DNA of 23,691 bases from a virus, in IMG/VR virus record IMGVR_UViG_3300046808_000160, positions 1-23,691 of that record; one strand, 5' to 3'. The first letter of the stretch is position 1. Each line of letters starts with the position of its first letter. Shown in pieces: positions 1 through 6,953 of the stretch. The notes under the pieces were generated by a model. That model saw nothing but the letters and a program-made list of their open reading frames with translations, was not told the DNA's origin and did not search any database. The position numbers were made by a program, and so were the translations under genes.

Positions 1-152
1 GGATAATTAACTAGCGTGTGAATAATACGAAGATTGATTGGTTTGCCTTGATAAAACACGCTGTAAATAGCGTCCGCTACAAGTACCTGTTCTGATTTAT
101 ACGTATGCTTGTTTACTGCTTCTAGCAGTACATCTGGTTTCGGTCTACTCAT
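1..152 (-). CDS. Small conserved phage protein, 3' end cut off by the window edge
   Basis: A reading frame starts at ATG 152-150 and stays open for 50 codons to the window edge, so only the N-terminal part is seen. It begins MSRPKPDVLLEAV and continues with the stretch KSEQVLVADAIYSVFYQGKP. From memory this resembles a short family of unknown function common in marine T4-like phages; I cannot assign an activity. The start is well supported by AGGAG in 5'-TAGGAGACATACACATG. A late-promoter-like GATAAATAC lies at 183-175, and the ribosome binding site sits in the loop of a 9-bp hairpin (150-175), so expression is probably late and controlled at translation. Confidence 0.75.
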   Translation of the reverse strand, partial: MSRPKPDVLLEAVNKHTYKSEQVLVADAIYSVFYQGKPINLRIIHTLVNY

Positions 153-175
153 GTGTATGTCTCCTAATACACATG
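150..175 (-). promoter_or_regulatory. Hairpin with the ribosome binding site in its loop and the start codon in its stem
   Basis: The minus-strand RNA reads CAUGUGUAU, then UAGGAGAC, then AUACACAUG. The 9-nt arms are perfectly complementary, the 8-nt loop holds the Shine-Dalgarno sequence AGGAG, and the last AUG of the 3' arm is the start codon of the gene at 1-152. The overlapping late promoter would start RNA at about position 170, inside the 5' arm. Late RNA would then lack most of that arm, while read-through RNA from upstream would carry the full hairpin. The inverted repeat is seen directly; the switching role is inferred. Confidence 0.7.
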
Positions 176-183
176 TATTTATC
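175..183 (-). promoter_or_regulatory. T4-type late promoter, GATAAATAC
   Basis: GATAAATAC on the minus strand matches the T4 late-promoter -10 element TATAAATA at seven of eight positions. It lies 23 bases before the start of the gene at 1-152 and in the only non-coding gap near it. The identical 9-mer precedes the gene at 20899-21246 (21282-21290). It would be read by RNA polymerase carrying a gp55-like late sigma factor, which is not encoded in this window. Confidence 0.65.
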
Positions 184-211
184 ATTTTTATTGAATTAAA
201 GTAGCTGTTAA

Positions 212-508
212 TTATAGTAAGTGGGATAGTTCTAGTTTAGTTTGTATTAGATCTGCCTGATCTTCAAATGTTAAGATAAGTGTCTGGTTTTCGTACCAGT
301 TAGGGCTATTATAATTCATATTTTTGTGCGGCGAAAACGTCCAACCCCATCTTCTGTCCCCGGTAATCTTATCTATTAATCCGATAAGATGCATAGGTAA
401 GGTATTGGTATGAGTCCGCCACTGATGCCTATAAATAATATTATAGCCGCAACCCTCTCTAGTCAATCCATTAACATGTTCAGTCGCTATCACCGAAACT
501 ACCACCAT
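212..508 (-). CDS. Hypothetical phage protein, about 93-98 aa
   Basis: This is a small frame with phage-like character and no family I recognise. The middle and C-terminal part is rich in aromatic residues (RRWGWTFSPHK, then SPNWYENQTL) and is probably a compact globular domain. The start is uncertain. ATG 508 overlaps the preceding gene by 29 bases and has no clear ribosome binding site. A GTG at 493 has GGTGGTAG just upstream and may be the true start, giving 93 residues. A 59-base gap with a late promoter follows it. Confidence 0.55.
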   Translation of the reverse strand: MVVVSVIATEHVNGLTREGCGYNIIYRHQWRTHTNTLPMHLIGLIDKITGDRRWGWTFSPHKNMNYNSPNWYENQTLILTFEDQADLIQTKLELSHLL

Positions 509-671
509 CTACGTTAAATGTATTATTAGGAACTGTTGCTGGTTTAATTGCAGGAGGTTCAGGTAAAGCATTGAGAATACCTAGCAAAAATTTAACATCT
601 AATGTTGCTGTATTTTTATTAGACTTTAGAAGATTTTGCAAGTGCAAAATTAGCTTCTCACGCTCCGTCAT
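480..671 (-). CDS. Hypothetical phage protein, 63 aa
   Basis: This short frame begins MTEREKLILHLQNLL, which should form an amphipathic helix, and has a Pro/Asn/Gly-rich, probably disordered C-terminus ending GDSD. It overlaps the end of the preceding gene by 14 bases and the next by up to 29, the pattern of translationally coupled phage genes. The ribosome binding site is weak, which fits coupling. No function can be assigned. Confidence 0.6.
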   Translation of the reverse strand: MTEREKLILHLQNLLKSNKNTATLDVKFLLGILNALPEPPAIKPATVPNNTFNVDGGSFGDSD

Positions 672-1176
672 TCTTGCGCTTCCGCTTGTTGAGCTCTTTT
701 AGACGTTGACGCATTTCTAATTCAGTCTTAAACGGACCTTCGTACCCATATCTATCTAAAGTAGCTAGTTTAGGTCCTCTAGACTTCTTCCAACCTTTTT
801 CAAAATTGATGCAGTAATATCCGGCAGCGTAGTAAATGCCTTTACCTTCAATTTTTGCATAGACAGGCAAGTCATCCCTATAATCAGGATGCGTAGAATC
901 AATAATAATAGGATTATCGTGATCAACTTCAAAACCTTTGATAAAGATTCGTTCCGAAGTTTTTGTTGAATTGTTTACTATTTCGTTAAACAAATTCATA
1001 TTACCAAAATGTTCGACAACTGCGTCTTGATCATTAAACTTTACAAGTTCTTTACCTGTAATATAGGTATAATGCTCTTGAACGTCTTTATTCAAGATTC
1101 CTAGCTTTGCAGGTCCTTGATGTACTAACCAAGCTACATCGGATATTTGTTGTAGAACTGTTTTTTCGTGTGTCAT
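658..1176 (-). CDS. Hypothetical phage protein, 172 aa
   Basis: The start is placed at ATG 1176 because GAAGGA lies seven bases upstream. An ATG at 1209 would fall inside the end of the preceding gene and has no such site. The protein begins MTHEKTVLQQISDVAWLVHQ, has a central IIIDSTHPDYRDDLPVY segment and ends in a very basic tail (KELNKRKRKNDGA) that could contact nucleic acid. I do not recognise the family. A late-promoter-like GATAAATAA at 1199-1207 lies 23 bases before the start, so the gene may have its own late transcript. Confidence 0.75.
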   Translation of the reverse strand: MTHEKTVLQQISDVAWLVHQGPAKLGILNKDVQEHYTYITGKELVKFNDQDAVVEHFGNMNLFNEIVNNSTKTSERIFIKGFEVDHDNPIIIDSTHPDYRDDLPVYAKIEGKGIYYAAGYYCINFEKGWKKSRGPKLATLDRYGYEGPFKTELEMRQRLKELNKRKRKNDGA

Positions 1177-1198
1177 AACTGTTCCTTCGTGTGTAAGA

Positions 1199-1207
1199 TT
1201 ATTTATC
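1199..1207 (-). promoter_or_regulatory. Probable T4-type late promoter, GATAAATAA
   Basis: GATAAATAA on the minus strand matches TATAAATA at seven of eight positions. It overlaps the stop codon of the gene at 1206-1508 and sits 23 bases before ATG 1176. The spacing equals that at 175-183. There is no start-codon hairpin here. Confidence 0.5.
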
Positions 1208-1508
1208 ATAGTGAAAATTCAACTCTCGTAACGTTTGCTAAAATGAAACTGCGCCAGCCTTCTGCGTTAATATCCCATACGCTTAGGTTAGCATCGCTAC
1301 GTTTGCGCTGTTCTTGTCCTTCAGCAAGTGGCTTAGGACGATGTTGTTCAGGAATAGTTGACTCTTCTAGTGTGCATGTCATTACACGAGTCTCACCGTC
1401 CTTCTTAGTAAATGTGACAGTAACTGGACCCATGCGTAGCATATCTTGTAGCCACTTACGGCCTGCTTCTGTTTCAAAAGGTTTTTCTTCTTTAGTAATA
1501 ATGTTCAT
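1206..1508 (-). CDS. Sm/SH3-like beta-barrel protein of the DUF2693 (WYL_2) type
   Basis: The 100-residue protein has the layout of a small family common in T4-like marine phages. A short helical N-terminus is followed by the beta segment PVTVTFTKKDGETRVMTCTL (about residues 28-47), a variable basic loop, and the closing motif VWDINAEGWRSFILANV (about 77-93). In that family the pattern V.F.K.DG..R.M.CTL plus W..WRSF..D.V builds a small beta barrel, perhaps nucleic-acid binding; the role in infection is unknown. It overlaps the upstream gene by 4 bases. The family assignment is from motif memory, not a search. Confidence 0.75.
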   Translation of the reverse strand: MNIITKEEKPFETEAGRKWLQDMLRMGPVTVTFTKKDGETRVMTCTLEESTIPEQHRPKPLAEGQEQRKRSDANLSVWDINAEGWRSFILANVTRVEFSL

Positions 1509-1726
1509 TTCATTTCATCCAGTATAATTAGATCAACTTCTTTGCCGACAATTTTATTAGTAACTTCTTCTCGTTCCGCACTAACCCACGGTGGTAATTT
1601 TGTGTCGGGATCTGCCATAGGCCGGCGATAAACAATATCGCCGTTACGCTCAAATATCCACGCAAACTTAGGCTCGCCGTTCTCTAGAATCCAAAACGCT
1701 TTTTCGGTTTCGGTCCATTCACGCAT
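1505..1726 (-). CDS. Hypothetical phage protein, 73 aa
   Basis: This small acidic protein begins MREWTETEKAFWILENGEPK and has a Trp-rich N-terminal half (FAWIFERNGDIVYRRPM) that may form a short beta sheet. It overlaps the mazG-like gene by 8 bases and the next gene by 4, so it is probably translationally coupled. I recognise no family or catalytic motif. Confidence 0.65.
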   Translation of the reverse strand: MREWTETEKAFWILENGEPKFAWIFERNGDIVYRRPMADPDTKLPPWVSAEREEVTNKIVGKEVDLIILDEMK

Positions 1727-1988
1727 AAATGTTTGACCATTGTTTTAATTTTTCAGCTTTCCTAGTAGATGCATCTTCAACTTCGGCTGCTGAAATAACA
1801 CCATGTGCTGTTAGTAGTTGTATCATACGTAGCACATCTCCAGCTTCTTGCGTGAGATGAGCTCGTTGTGTGCCACCTTCTTTGTAAGTGTTATCAATAC
1901 CAAAACGTTTGACTTTGCTGATAGCAACGATTAACTCACCGCATTCTTCTTGTAAGATATCAAGGATTTCTAGTTGTTTTGAATTCAT
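1719..1988 (-). CDS. MazG-like nucleotide pyrophosphohydrolase, 89 aa
   Basis: Residues 14-18 (EECGE) and 48-51 (EAGD) form the EExxE ... ExxD metal-binding pattern of all-alpha NTP pyrophosphohydrolases (MazG, dUTPase-2, HisE). Members hydrolyse nucleoside triphosphates to monophosphates plus pyrophosphate. Phage MazG proteins are thought to clean or tune nucleotide pools, or to act on alarmones; which substrate applies here is unknown. At 89 residues it is a single-domain form. TTGGAAC lies just before ATG 1988. A CTAAATAC late-like motif at 2006-2014 precedes it. Confidence 0.75.
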   Translation of the reverse strand: MNSKQLEILDILQEECGELIVAISKVKRFGIDNTYKEGGTQRAHLTQEAGDVLRMIQLLTAHGVISAAEVEDASTRKAEKLKQWSNIYA

Positions 1989-2001
1989 TTTGTTCCAATC
2001 A

Positions 2002-3048
2002 TTATGTATTTAGATTTGCTGTAACCCACTCATGCGTTCTTTTATAAAACTGCTCTGTTTGTTTTTTAAAAACGTTCATGTTATGGATTCGTGCGTTCTT
2101 TGATTTTTCGTAAATATTTTTTATGTAAAGGGGATTGTTAGAAATTTCCTCTACTACTTCTAGCATTGCAGTTAATCGATCAACATCATTGTACATTTTG
2201 TCGTATTCTGCTTCATAATGTGTAAAGTCAAACCCAAACTGGCTCAGATAGTTTATAACATTATTTGAATTAAACCAACAAAAAAATCTACCGGTAGCTA
2301 ATGGTTTAGCTGTTTTTTCTGTGATAAACATATTTTGTTGTTTTACAAAAGTTTCTGTCACAATATCAAAATGTGTATTAGCATAAATTTTTTCTGGTAT
2401 AACGTGCGATATCGGATACCTACAATCACCTTTTTGAATAAAGTTCATTGTATTTAATTTATGCTGTACTACATCTTGTGAAATTAGATCGGCGTAAATT
2501 TCCTTATCATCTAAATTAGGTACACTATCAAATTTAAAATTAGGATGCCCTAAATATTTAGAATATATATCCTTGTTGTCTTTTAATACTTTATATGATA
2601 ACGTTCTATACGACTTTATAGATCCTAACATTAAATTAAAAGCATACGCTTTTTCGATATAATCTAGATCTGGTGTAAAGTTAGATGGTACATATATAGG
2701 AGATTTAAAAAACCACGGATTACAAAAAGTCTTACTTGGATTTGGTTGAATTTTTAATGTTAGGTCGCGGGAAAATAAAATATAATAAACATTATACGAA
2801 TTAAGAAGTTCAAATATTTTATTAATATCAGTATTGCGATGTCGATCAAAAATTTCTTCGCTAATAAAGAAACATATATCCTGTGACTCAACAAACTTTT
2901 TTAAATTTTCTAGTTGCGATTCTTCTTCAGATGTCCACCACCAATTTATAATTCCTAAATTTTTATATTCGTTAGAAGCAAGCCGTACTGCATCACAAAT
3001 GCAACTATCTAAGGTTGATAACGCCTGATTGTAGCGGTTAATATTCAT
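2002..3048 (-). CDS. Glycosyltransferase-like phage protein, 348 aa
   Basis: The C-terminal third has a pattern typical of a group of phage and viral glycosyltransferase-like proteins: about residues 225-275 read VTETF, then ITEKTAKPLATGRFFCWFNS, then YLSQFGFDF. This is the usual F.TEK..KP...G..F.......L...GF layout of the nucleotide-sugar binding half. The N-terminal half (LASNEYKNLGIINWWWTSEE) is not recognisable to me. It is more AT-rich by eye than its neighbours and its ribosome binding site is weak. Together with a second glycosyltransferase, galE and a sulfotransferase in this window it suggests sugar decoration of virion, host surface or DNA. The acceptor is unknown. Confidence 0.55.
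   Translation of the reverse strand: MNINRYNQALSTLDSCICDAVRLASNEYKNLGIINWWWTSEEESQLENLKKFVESQDICFFISEEIFDRHRNTDINKIFELLNSYNVYYILFSRDLTLKIQPNPSKTFCNPWFFKSPIYVPSNFTPDLDYIEKAYAFNLMLGSIKSYRTLSYKVLKDNKDIYSKYLGHPNFKFDSVPNLDDKEIYADLISQDVVQHKLNTMNFIQKGDCRYPISHVIPEKIYANTHFDIVTETFVKQQNMFITEKTAKPLATGRFFCWFNSNNVINYLSQFGFDFTHYEAEYDKMYNDVDRLTAMLEVVEEISNNPLYIKNIYEKSKNARIHNMNVFKKQTEQFYKRTHEWVTANLNT
2006..2014 (-). promoter_or_regulatory. Possible late promoter, TCTAAATAC
   Basis: TCTAAATAC lies on the minus strand 18 bases before the mazG-like start. CTAAATA is the form of late promoter I recall from T4-like cyanophages. It overlaps the last codons of the upstream gene. The same 7-mer also occurs inside coding sequence elsewhere (near 8330 and 10645), so position is the main support. 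Confidence 0.35.
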
Positions 3049-3050
3049 TT

Positions 3051-4061
3051 TTAAGCGTCGACCATTTTGCTTTCAGTAATTCCCTTACCTAAAATTTCAG
3101 CAAAGTCACCGGCACTATCACTTAGTCGTTGCATATTCCATTTAGAACAGAACTTCATGAAATGAATGCCTACTTGTCCAACATGTGGTTTGTTAACAGC
3201 ATCGCGCACAACTGTACGGCAAGCATCCTTAATATCATCGGGTTGTGCAGTGAGGTCAATGAGCACACGATTGCGCTCAAAGTCATCACGTACACGATGC
3301 TCAACTTCTTCGTGATCAACCCAACGCTGTAGCATGAAATTGTTGTAATTGTATCCGCCACGTTCGCGATCTTCATATGCTTCAGTAATACCTGTCTTGT
3401 TCTTACTGCCCTTTAGTCGAGCACCAGGAAAAGCACTAAACACATTGTCAGTAGGGTCGCCACGCACACATTTCTCAAACAGGATAAATCCAGGATCTTC
3501 TACAACCTTAGGCTTACCTGTTTTTTTATCTACAACCTGCTTGCCTGTCTTAGCATCAAAGAATCCGTCTAAGCTAACAATCTGTTCTGTAGTACCGTTG
3601 TACTGCTTTACATTGTTAGCCAGCAACTGGTAGAAGTCGCTGTCAGTGCTGACAATAATATGGTTGTCATCTGGATGAGTTTGTATCCATGTAGCAATAA
3701 GATCGTCTGCTTCAGCATTAGGACAACGGATAACACTACAATTAGTCTTATCGTTAAAGAACGTAATCATATTATCGTATGCTTCGAAGAACAATTCGTC
3801 GTCTTCGATTTCTTTAGGACTACGCTTGTCAGCAGCCACCTTGCGGTTAGCTTTGTACGGAGGATAAAAGTCCTTACGCCAGCTACGACCTTCTAAACAG
3901 AATACAACGTGATCACCATTAAAGTCGCGCCAAGCCTTGCGTACACTGTTAAACATGATGTGCATAGCCATGCCTACACGCATGTCAATGTCCTTGCCAC
4001 CACCTACATGTTTAGCACGGAAAAACATGTTCAAACTGTCTACTAGAATATAATTAGCCAT
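3051..4061 (-). CDS. FEN/RNase H-type 5'-3' exonuclease, 336 aa
   Basis: This is a flap-endonuclease-family nuclease of the kind that T4 RNase H represents, which removes RNA primers and 5' flaps from lagging-strand DNA. The metal-binding acidic residues are visible in order: D8 in YILVDSLN, E117, D119 and D120 in AEADDLIATW, D140 and D142 in STDSDFYQ, and D202 and D205 in GDPTDNVF with the helix-hairpin-helix beginning FPGARLKG. FYPPYKANR (65-73) matches the PxYKxNR helical-gateway motif. It overlaps the upstream gene by 8 bases. The polymerase and clamp it would work with are encoded upstream in the same window. Confidence 0.88.
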   Translation of the reverse strand: MANYILVDSLNMFFRAKHVGGGKDIDMRVGMAMHIMFNSVRKAWRDFNGDHVVFCLEGRSWRKDFYPPYKANRKVAADKRSPKEIEDDELFFEAYDNMITFFNDKTNCSVIRCPNAEADDLIATWIQTHPDDNHIIVSTDSDFYQLLANNVKQYNGTTEQIVSLDGFFDAKTGKQVVDKKTGKPKVVEDPGFILFEKCVRGDPTDNVFSAFPGARLKGSKNKTGITEAYEDRERGGYNYNNFMLQRWVDHEEVEHRVRDDFERNRVLIDLTAQPDDIKDACRTVVRDAVNKPHVGQVGIHFMKFCSKWNMQRLSDSAGDFAEILGKGITESKMVDA

Positions 4062-4287
4062 TTAATCCACCATTCAATATATCGTCAAAAGGACTTGCTG
4101 TTAGTTTAGAAAGACGTGCCTTCTCAAAGTCTCTCTCTAAGTCTATTTTAAGATACTTTCGGTAATTTGTCAAGATATAATCTACCTCCCTAGCATCCAT
4201 TTCAGCAATATGCTGATTGATGATAGGTTGGACAGCATCCATTAGTGTGCCCAACTTATTCCTTGCTGTCTCTTCTAATTTCGACAT
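4054..4287 (-). CDS. Hypothetical phage protein, 77 aa
   Basis: This helical, charged protein starts MSKLEETARNKLGTLMDAV and contains MDAREVDYILTNYRKYLKID. It overlaps the upstream gene by 34 bases and the exonuclease gene by 8, so translation is probably coupled. GGAG lies seven bases before the ATG. It may act with the neighbouring replication genes, but no family is recognised. Confidence 0.65.
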   Translation of the reverse strand: MSKLEETARNKLGTLMDAVQPIINQHIAEMDAREVDYILTNYRKYLKIDLERDFEKARLSKLTASPFDDILNGGLNG

Positions 4288-4753
4288 CTTCTCGCTCCGT
4301 TTGCTCTAAACCGTAATCTTGGTCCGCCTTCTCTTGGATAAGAACTGTTCGGCAAACATCATTAAACCACTTATTAACCACTTCTTCATCGCTTTGCCCA
4401 ACATAGCTGTTTTCGTGTAACATAGCAATGAACTCGTCATTCCAATCAAGTTCAAAAAATCCTGCCGCAACATTGGTTGGATTTACACCCATCTTAACTA
4501 CATTGACCCAGGGTTCCTTGCGGATTGTTGCAACAGCCTTATCATATGCCGCTTGACTAATCTCTTCGTGCTTGAGCTTAATAGCAAGTACTGCTATTTC
4601 TTTATCCTCTGGAGTGTCAGCATTAATCTCTGCCAACTTCTCTTCTAAATCTTTACCTTCATACATATACTCTGCTTCGGCAACCGCCCGGGTCTTGCCT
4701 TTGAGACCCCAACTAGCTGGTAGCATCCAAAATGGTAATTTCTTTCTTGACAT
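4256..4753 (-). CDS. Conserved marine T4-like phage protein, 165 aa, function unknown
   Basis: The N-terminus MSRKKLPFWMLPASWGLKG resembles, from memory, a family seen in marine T4-like phages, always of unknown role. The rest is mainly charged helix, with a conserved-looking segment FELDWNDEFIAML and a WFNDVCRTVL helix, and the C-terminus is strongly acidic/basic mixed (EREDVEIRRDSKE). The ribosome binding site AGAGGA is good and the start unambiguous. It follows the oxygenase gene by three bases. Confidence 0.7.
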   Translation of the reverse strand: MSRKKLPFWMLPASWGLKGKTRAVAEAEYMYEGKDLEEKLAEINADTPEDKEIAVLAIKLKHEEISQAAYDKAVATIRKEPWVNVVKMGVNPTNVAAGFFELDWNDEFIAMLHENSYVGQSDEEVVNKWFNDVCRTVLIQEKADQDYGLEQTEREDVEIRRDSKE

Positions 4754-4756
4754 ATT

Positions 4757-5311
4757 TTATTCCTCTATGATAACAGATTTTGATGTACTGTTACTTTTAT
4801 TAAATTTATCAAATATAAATAATTGTAATGTAGATCTTAGTCCACTGATTACTGGCTCTACTCGGTGACTTGGTCCTCGACAAAATGTGTCATAGCAAGC
4901 AACGATGCCCTTATTAATATCTGGCATAACAACATGAGCAGTTTGATCATCCCACCACACAAATTCACCGCCTTCGATATTACTAAGAAATACAGTTAAA
5001 CTAAACATGCAGTAATCGGTATGTTTAGGTATAAATCCTCCAGCCGGTATCTTCTGAATAGCAATATCAGCATCCTTGAGCCAAGTCTTTTTATAACAAG
5101 GCAATTCAACATTGTTAAACAATTCAGATATAACAGTTAGCCTTATATTATCTGTAATAGTATGTGTAAAACATTCTGGTGCCGTTTTATTATTAGTTGA
5201 ATTTAGTGGCCATATATCATAACTACTTTTGTCTGTAGGCGATACATTCAAAAACGGTTTTAATAGTTCTAATGTGCTATGAGAAAAAATATTTGGAACC
5301 GTTTGGAACAT
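4757..5311 (-). CDS. 2OG-Fe(II) dioxygenase of the prolyl-4-hydroxylase-like type, 184 aa
   Basis: The start is ATG 5311, one base after the queE stop, with GGAAAG upstream. The longer frame from 5395 would run inside queE. The double-stranded beta-helix ligands are present: H97 and D99 in KHTDY, the distal H149 in GPSHRVEP, and R159 in GLRSTLQLF, the expected 2-oxoglutarate salt-bridge residue ten positions on. Between them lie FLSNIEGGEFVWWDD and a GIVACYDT turn typical of the family. Such enzymes hydroxylate proteins, nucleobases or small molecules using iron, oxygen and 2-oxoglutarate. The target is unknown; the position directly behind queE makes a link to base modification possible but unproven. 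Confidence 0.85.
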   Translation of the reverse strand: MFQTVPNIFSHSTLELLKPFLNVSPTDKSSYDIWPLNSTNNKTAPECFTHTITDNIRLTVISELFNNVELPCYKKTWLKDADIAIQKIPAGGFIPKHTDYCMFSLTVFLSNIEGGEFVWWDDQTAHVVMPDINKGIVACYDTFCRGPSHRVEPVISGLRSTLQLFIFDKFNKSNSTSKSVIIEE

Positions 5312-5312
5312 T

Positions 5313-6203
5313 TTACTTTCCGATAGCATTTCCGTAAATGTGTACGTGTACACGACTAGTATAGTTATAACCACGTTGAATGGCTTCATCAGCAATCATA
5401 GCTTCTGTAATCTTTAAGCCTTCTAGTGTACCACCTACACCCATAATCCATACAGGAAAGTTACATCCGGCTTCGCGGAATAACTGTGTATTCTGTTCTA
5501 CTTCTTCCCAGCTTTCCTTGCTACCATTGACAACAAACTTCAACTGACCGTGACGTGCAATGTGTGCGTACTGTGCTACTACTTCTGGTTGTATAGCTCT
5601 CTTATGCTTCTCTCCAGCAGTACTCCATAGCTTAGGACTAATGCTCCAATACCAATCACCGCCATGCTTCCAGAAGTATTCAGTAATGAACTGTTCTAGT
5701 TCGGGTGTGATTGGTTGGGTGCCGTTGGTCTCAATGGTAATGTTTTTAGGCATGTTATCTCTACGCCCGAACTCATTGAGGATAGCAACAATACCCTCCT
5801 GAGACTTCTTGAGCATAGGCTCACCGCCAGTAAACACCATGTGTGACCACTGCTTGCTCTTTGGGTGTTGGAATGAACCTCCTGGCAATAGTGCAGTTAA
5901 GTTGTCAACTGTTTCCTTAACTGTACGTTCTGTGATAAGATGGCTGTAACGTTTGCTCCATGTGTAGCTACTGTCACAGCCCTTATCAAACACAGGCAAG
6001 TCTTCTACACGAGTAATATTGCTTATATCAATAGTCTCGTAGGGCAACTCGTAAGTGCTTGGGTCAGTTGGTTTACATTGACCGAATCCATTACATTGTA
6101 AATTGCAAAGGAAAAAACGTAACCAGAGACTTGGTATACCTACGTATTTTCCCTCGCCTTGTGCGCTGTAAAACAATTCACTATATTTAATCGGCTTTTG
6201 CAT
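5313..6203 (-). CDS. queE: 7-carboxy-7-deazaguanine synthase (QueE-like radical SAM enzyme), 296 aa
   Basis: QueE contracts the ring of 6-carboxy-tetrahydropterin to 7-carboxy-7-deazaguanine (CDG) by a radical-SAM reaction. The opening SELFYSAQGEGKYVGIPSLW matches the QueE start (E.F.T.QGEG...G.P), FTGGEPML (124-131) is the GGEP SAM site, IETNG is at 157-161 and SISPKL at 187-192. The cluster region is unusual. C33 and C37 (CNLQC) are followed by NGFGQC (C43) and then about 32 extra residues before GCDSSYTW (C76), which aligns with the CDTKHTW segment that carries the third cluster cysteine in bacterial QueE. The gene lies four genes from dpdA's pathway partner folE's end and is one base from the oxygenase. 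Confidence 0.88.
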   Translation of the reverse strand: MQKPIKYSELFYSAQGEGKYVGIPSLWLRFFLCNLQCNGFGQCKPTDPSTYELPYETIDISNITRVEDLPVFDKGCDSSYTWSKRYSHLITERTVKETVDNLTALLPGGSFQHPKSKQWSHMVFTGGEPMLKKSQEGIVAILNEFGRRDNMPKNITIETNGTQPITPELEQFITEYFWKHGGDWYWSISPKLWSTAGEKHKRAIQPEVVAQYAHIARHGQLKFVVNGSKESWEEVEQNTQLFREAGCNFPVWIMGVGGTLEGLKITEAMIADEAIQRGYNYTSRVHVHIYGNAIGK

Positions 6204-6726
6204 TTTTCATCATTCTCATAAGTGCGTTATGATCTAACTGTGTTAATACATGGTCAATATTTGTTTGGTCAATGTCACCATAACTCTGCTTAAACGCATT
6301 TAATACTACACCATGCATACTATCCTCGTCAACTTTAACATTTTCTTTAAGGTCAAGTACAGCCTCAATTATAACTAAGTTAAGCGCATATGTAAATAGC
6401 TCTTGCAATGATTTAATATCAAAAAACAGTCTACCATAAATTAAAATGCTAAAATACATCTTATCATTGATCTCTGAAGTTTCTATTCCATATATATCGG
6501 AGCCTTTTGGATCAGCAATACAGCTTAACTTAAGCATATATGGCTTCTTTTCAAAAAGATCAACATATGTATCTAAACATTCAAATACTTCATCTTCAGT
6601 AATAAGGTATCTTGTAGTAATCCATTCTAGGGCCTTGTGCTCAGCAACACAATCACAGATGTCTGATACTGGAACACTATTTCTTGCAATAACATGAATA
6701 TTGCGAGGTCCTTTAGTTTTAATCAT
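6187..6726 (-). CDS. Hypothetical phage protein, 179 aa
   Basis: The gene lies between folE and queE and overlaps queE by 17 bases and the small upstream gene by 4, so it is co-translated with pathway genes. The protein looks mixed alpha/beta, with segments CVAEHKALEWITTRYLITED, YFSILIYGRLFFDIKSLQEL and a C-terminal helical part. I see no catalytic motif and recognise no family. Its place in the cluster is the only hint that it could assist deazaguanine synthesis. Confidence 0.7.
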   Translation of the reverse strand: MIKTKGPRNIHVIARNSVPVSDICDCVAEHKALEWITTRYLITEDEVFECLDTYVDLFEKKPYMLKLSCIADPKGSDIYGIETSEINDKMYFSILIYGRLFFDIKSLQELFTYALNLVIIEAVLDLKENVKVDEDSMHGVVLNAFKQSYGDIDQTNIDHVLTQLDHNALMRMMKNAKAD

Positions 6727-6953
6727 CGATAATGCCCCAATACTTTCGGTCCGGTGCTTTGGAATTCTAGTCCACCCATTGCACCAATATAATTATTATA
6801 TTTGCTATTGTATTGAAGATTAACTTTAACAGTATTAAGAGAAACAGTTAAATACTTACCCTCAACAAATGTAATCACGTCTGCTTCAACAGTTTTGTTA
6901 TTATCAATACATTCAACAATAGCTGTACGATCATATGATTTATATGTTGTCAT
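6723..6953 (-). CDS. Hypothetical phage protein, 76 aa
   Basis: This small beta-rich protein (TAIVECIDNNKTVEADVITF, then KYLTVSLNTVKVNLQYNSKY) ends with a Gly-rich segment. Alternating hydrophobic residues suggest a single small beta barrel or sheet. It overlaps the folE stop by 4 bases and the next gene by 4. A comparable arrangement of small beta proteins occurs in many T4-like phages, but I cannot name this one. Confidence 0.65.
   Translation of the reverse strand: MTTYKSYDRTAIVECIDNNKTVEADVITFVEGKYLTVSLNTVKVNLQYNSKYNNYIGAMGGLEFQSTGPKVLGHYR

Noticed and set aside
1168-1527. Plus-strand reading frame of about 119 codons
   Set aside because: It lies opposite the DUF2693-type gene at 1206-1508, which has phage-like protein features and fits the minus-strand gene chain. 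No ribosome binding site or family was seen.
5312-5395. Longer N-terminus for the 2OG oxygenase
   Set aside because: The added segment is out-of-frame queE sequence and looks like an artificial signal peptide. ATG 5311 has GGAAAG in the right place.
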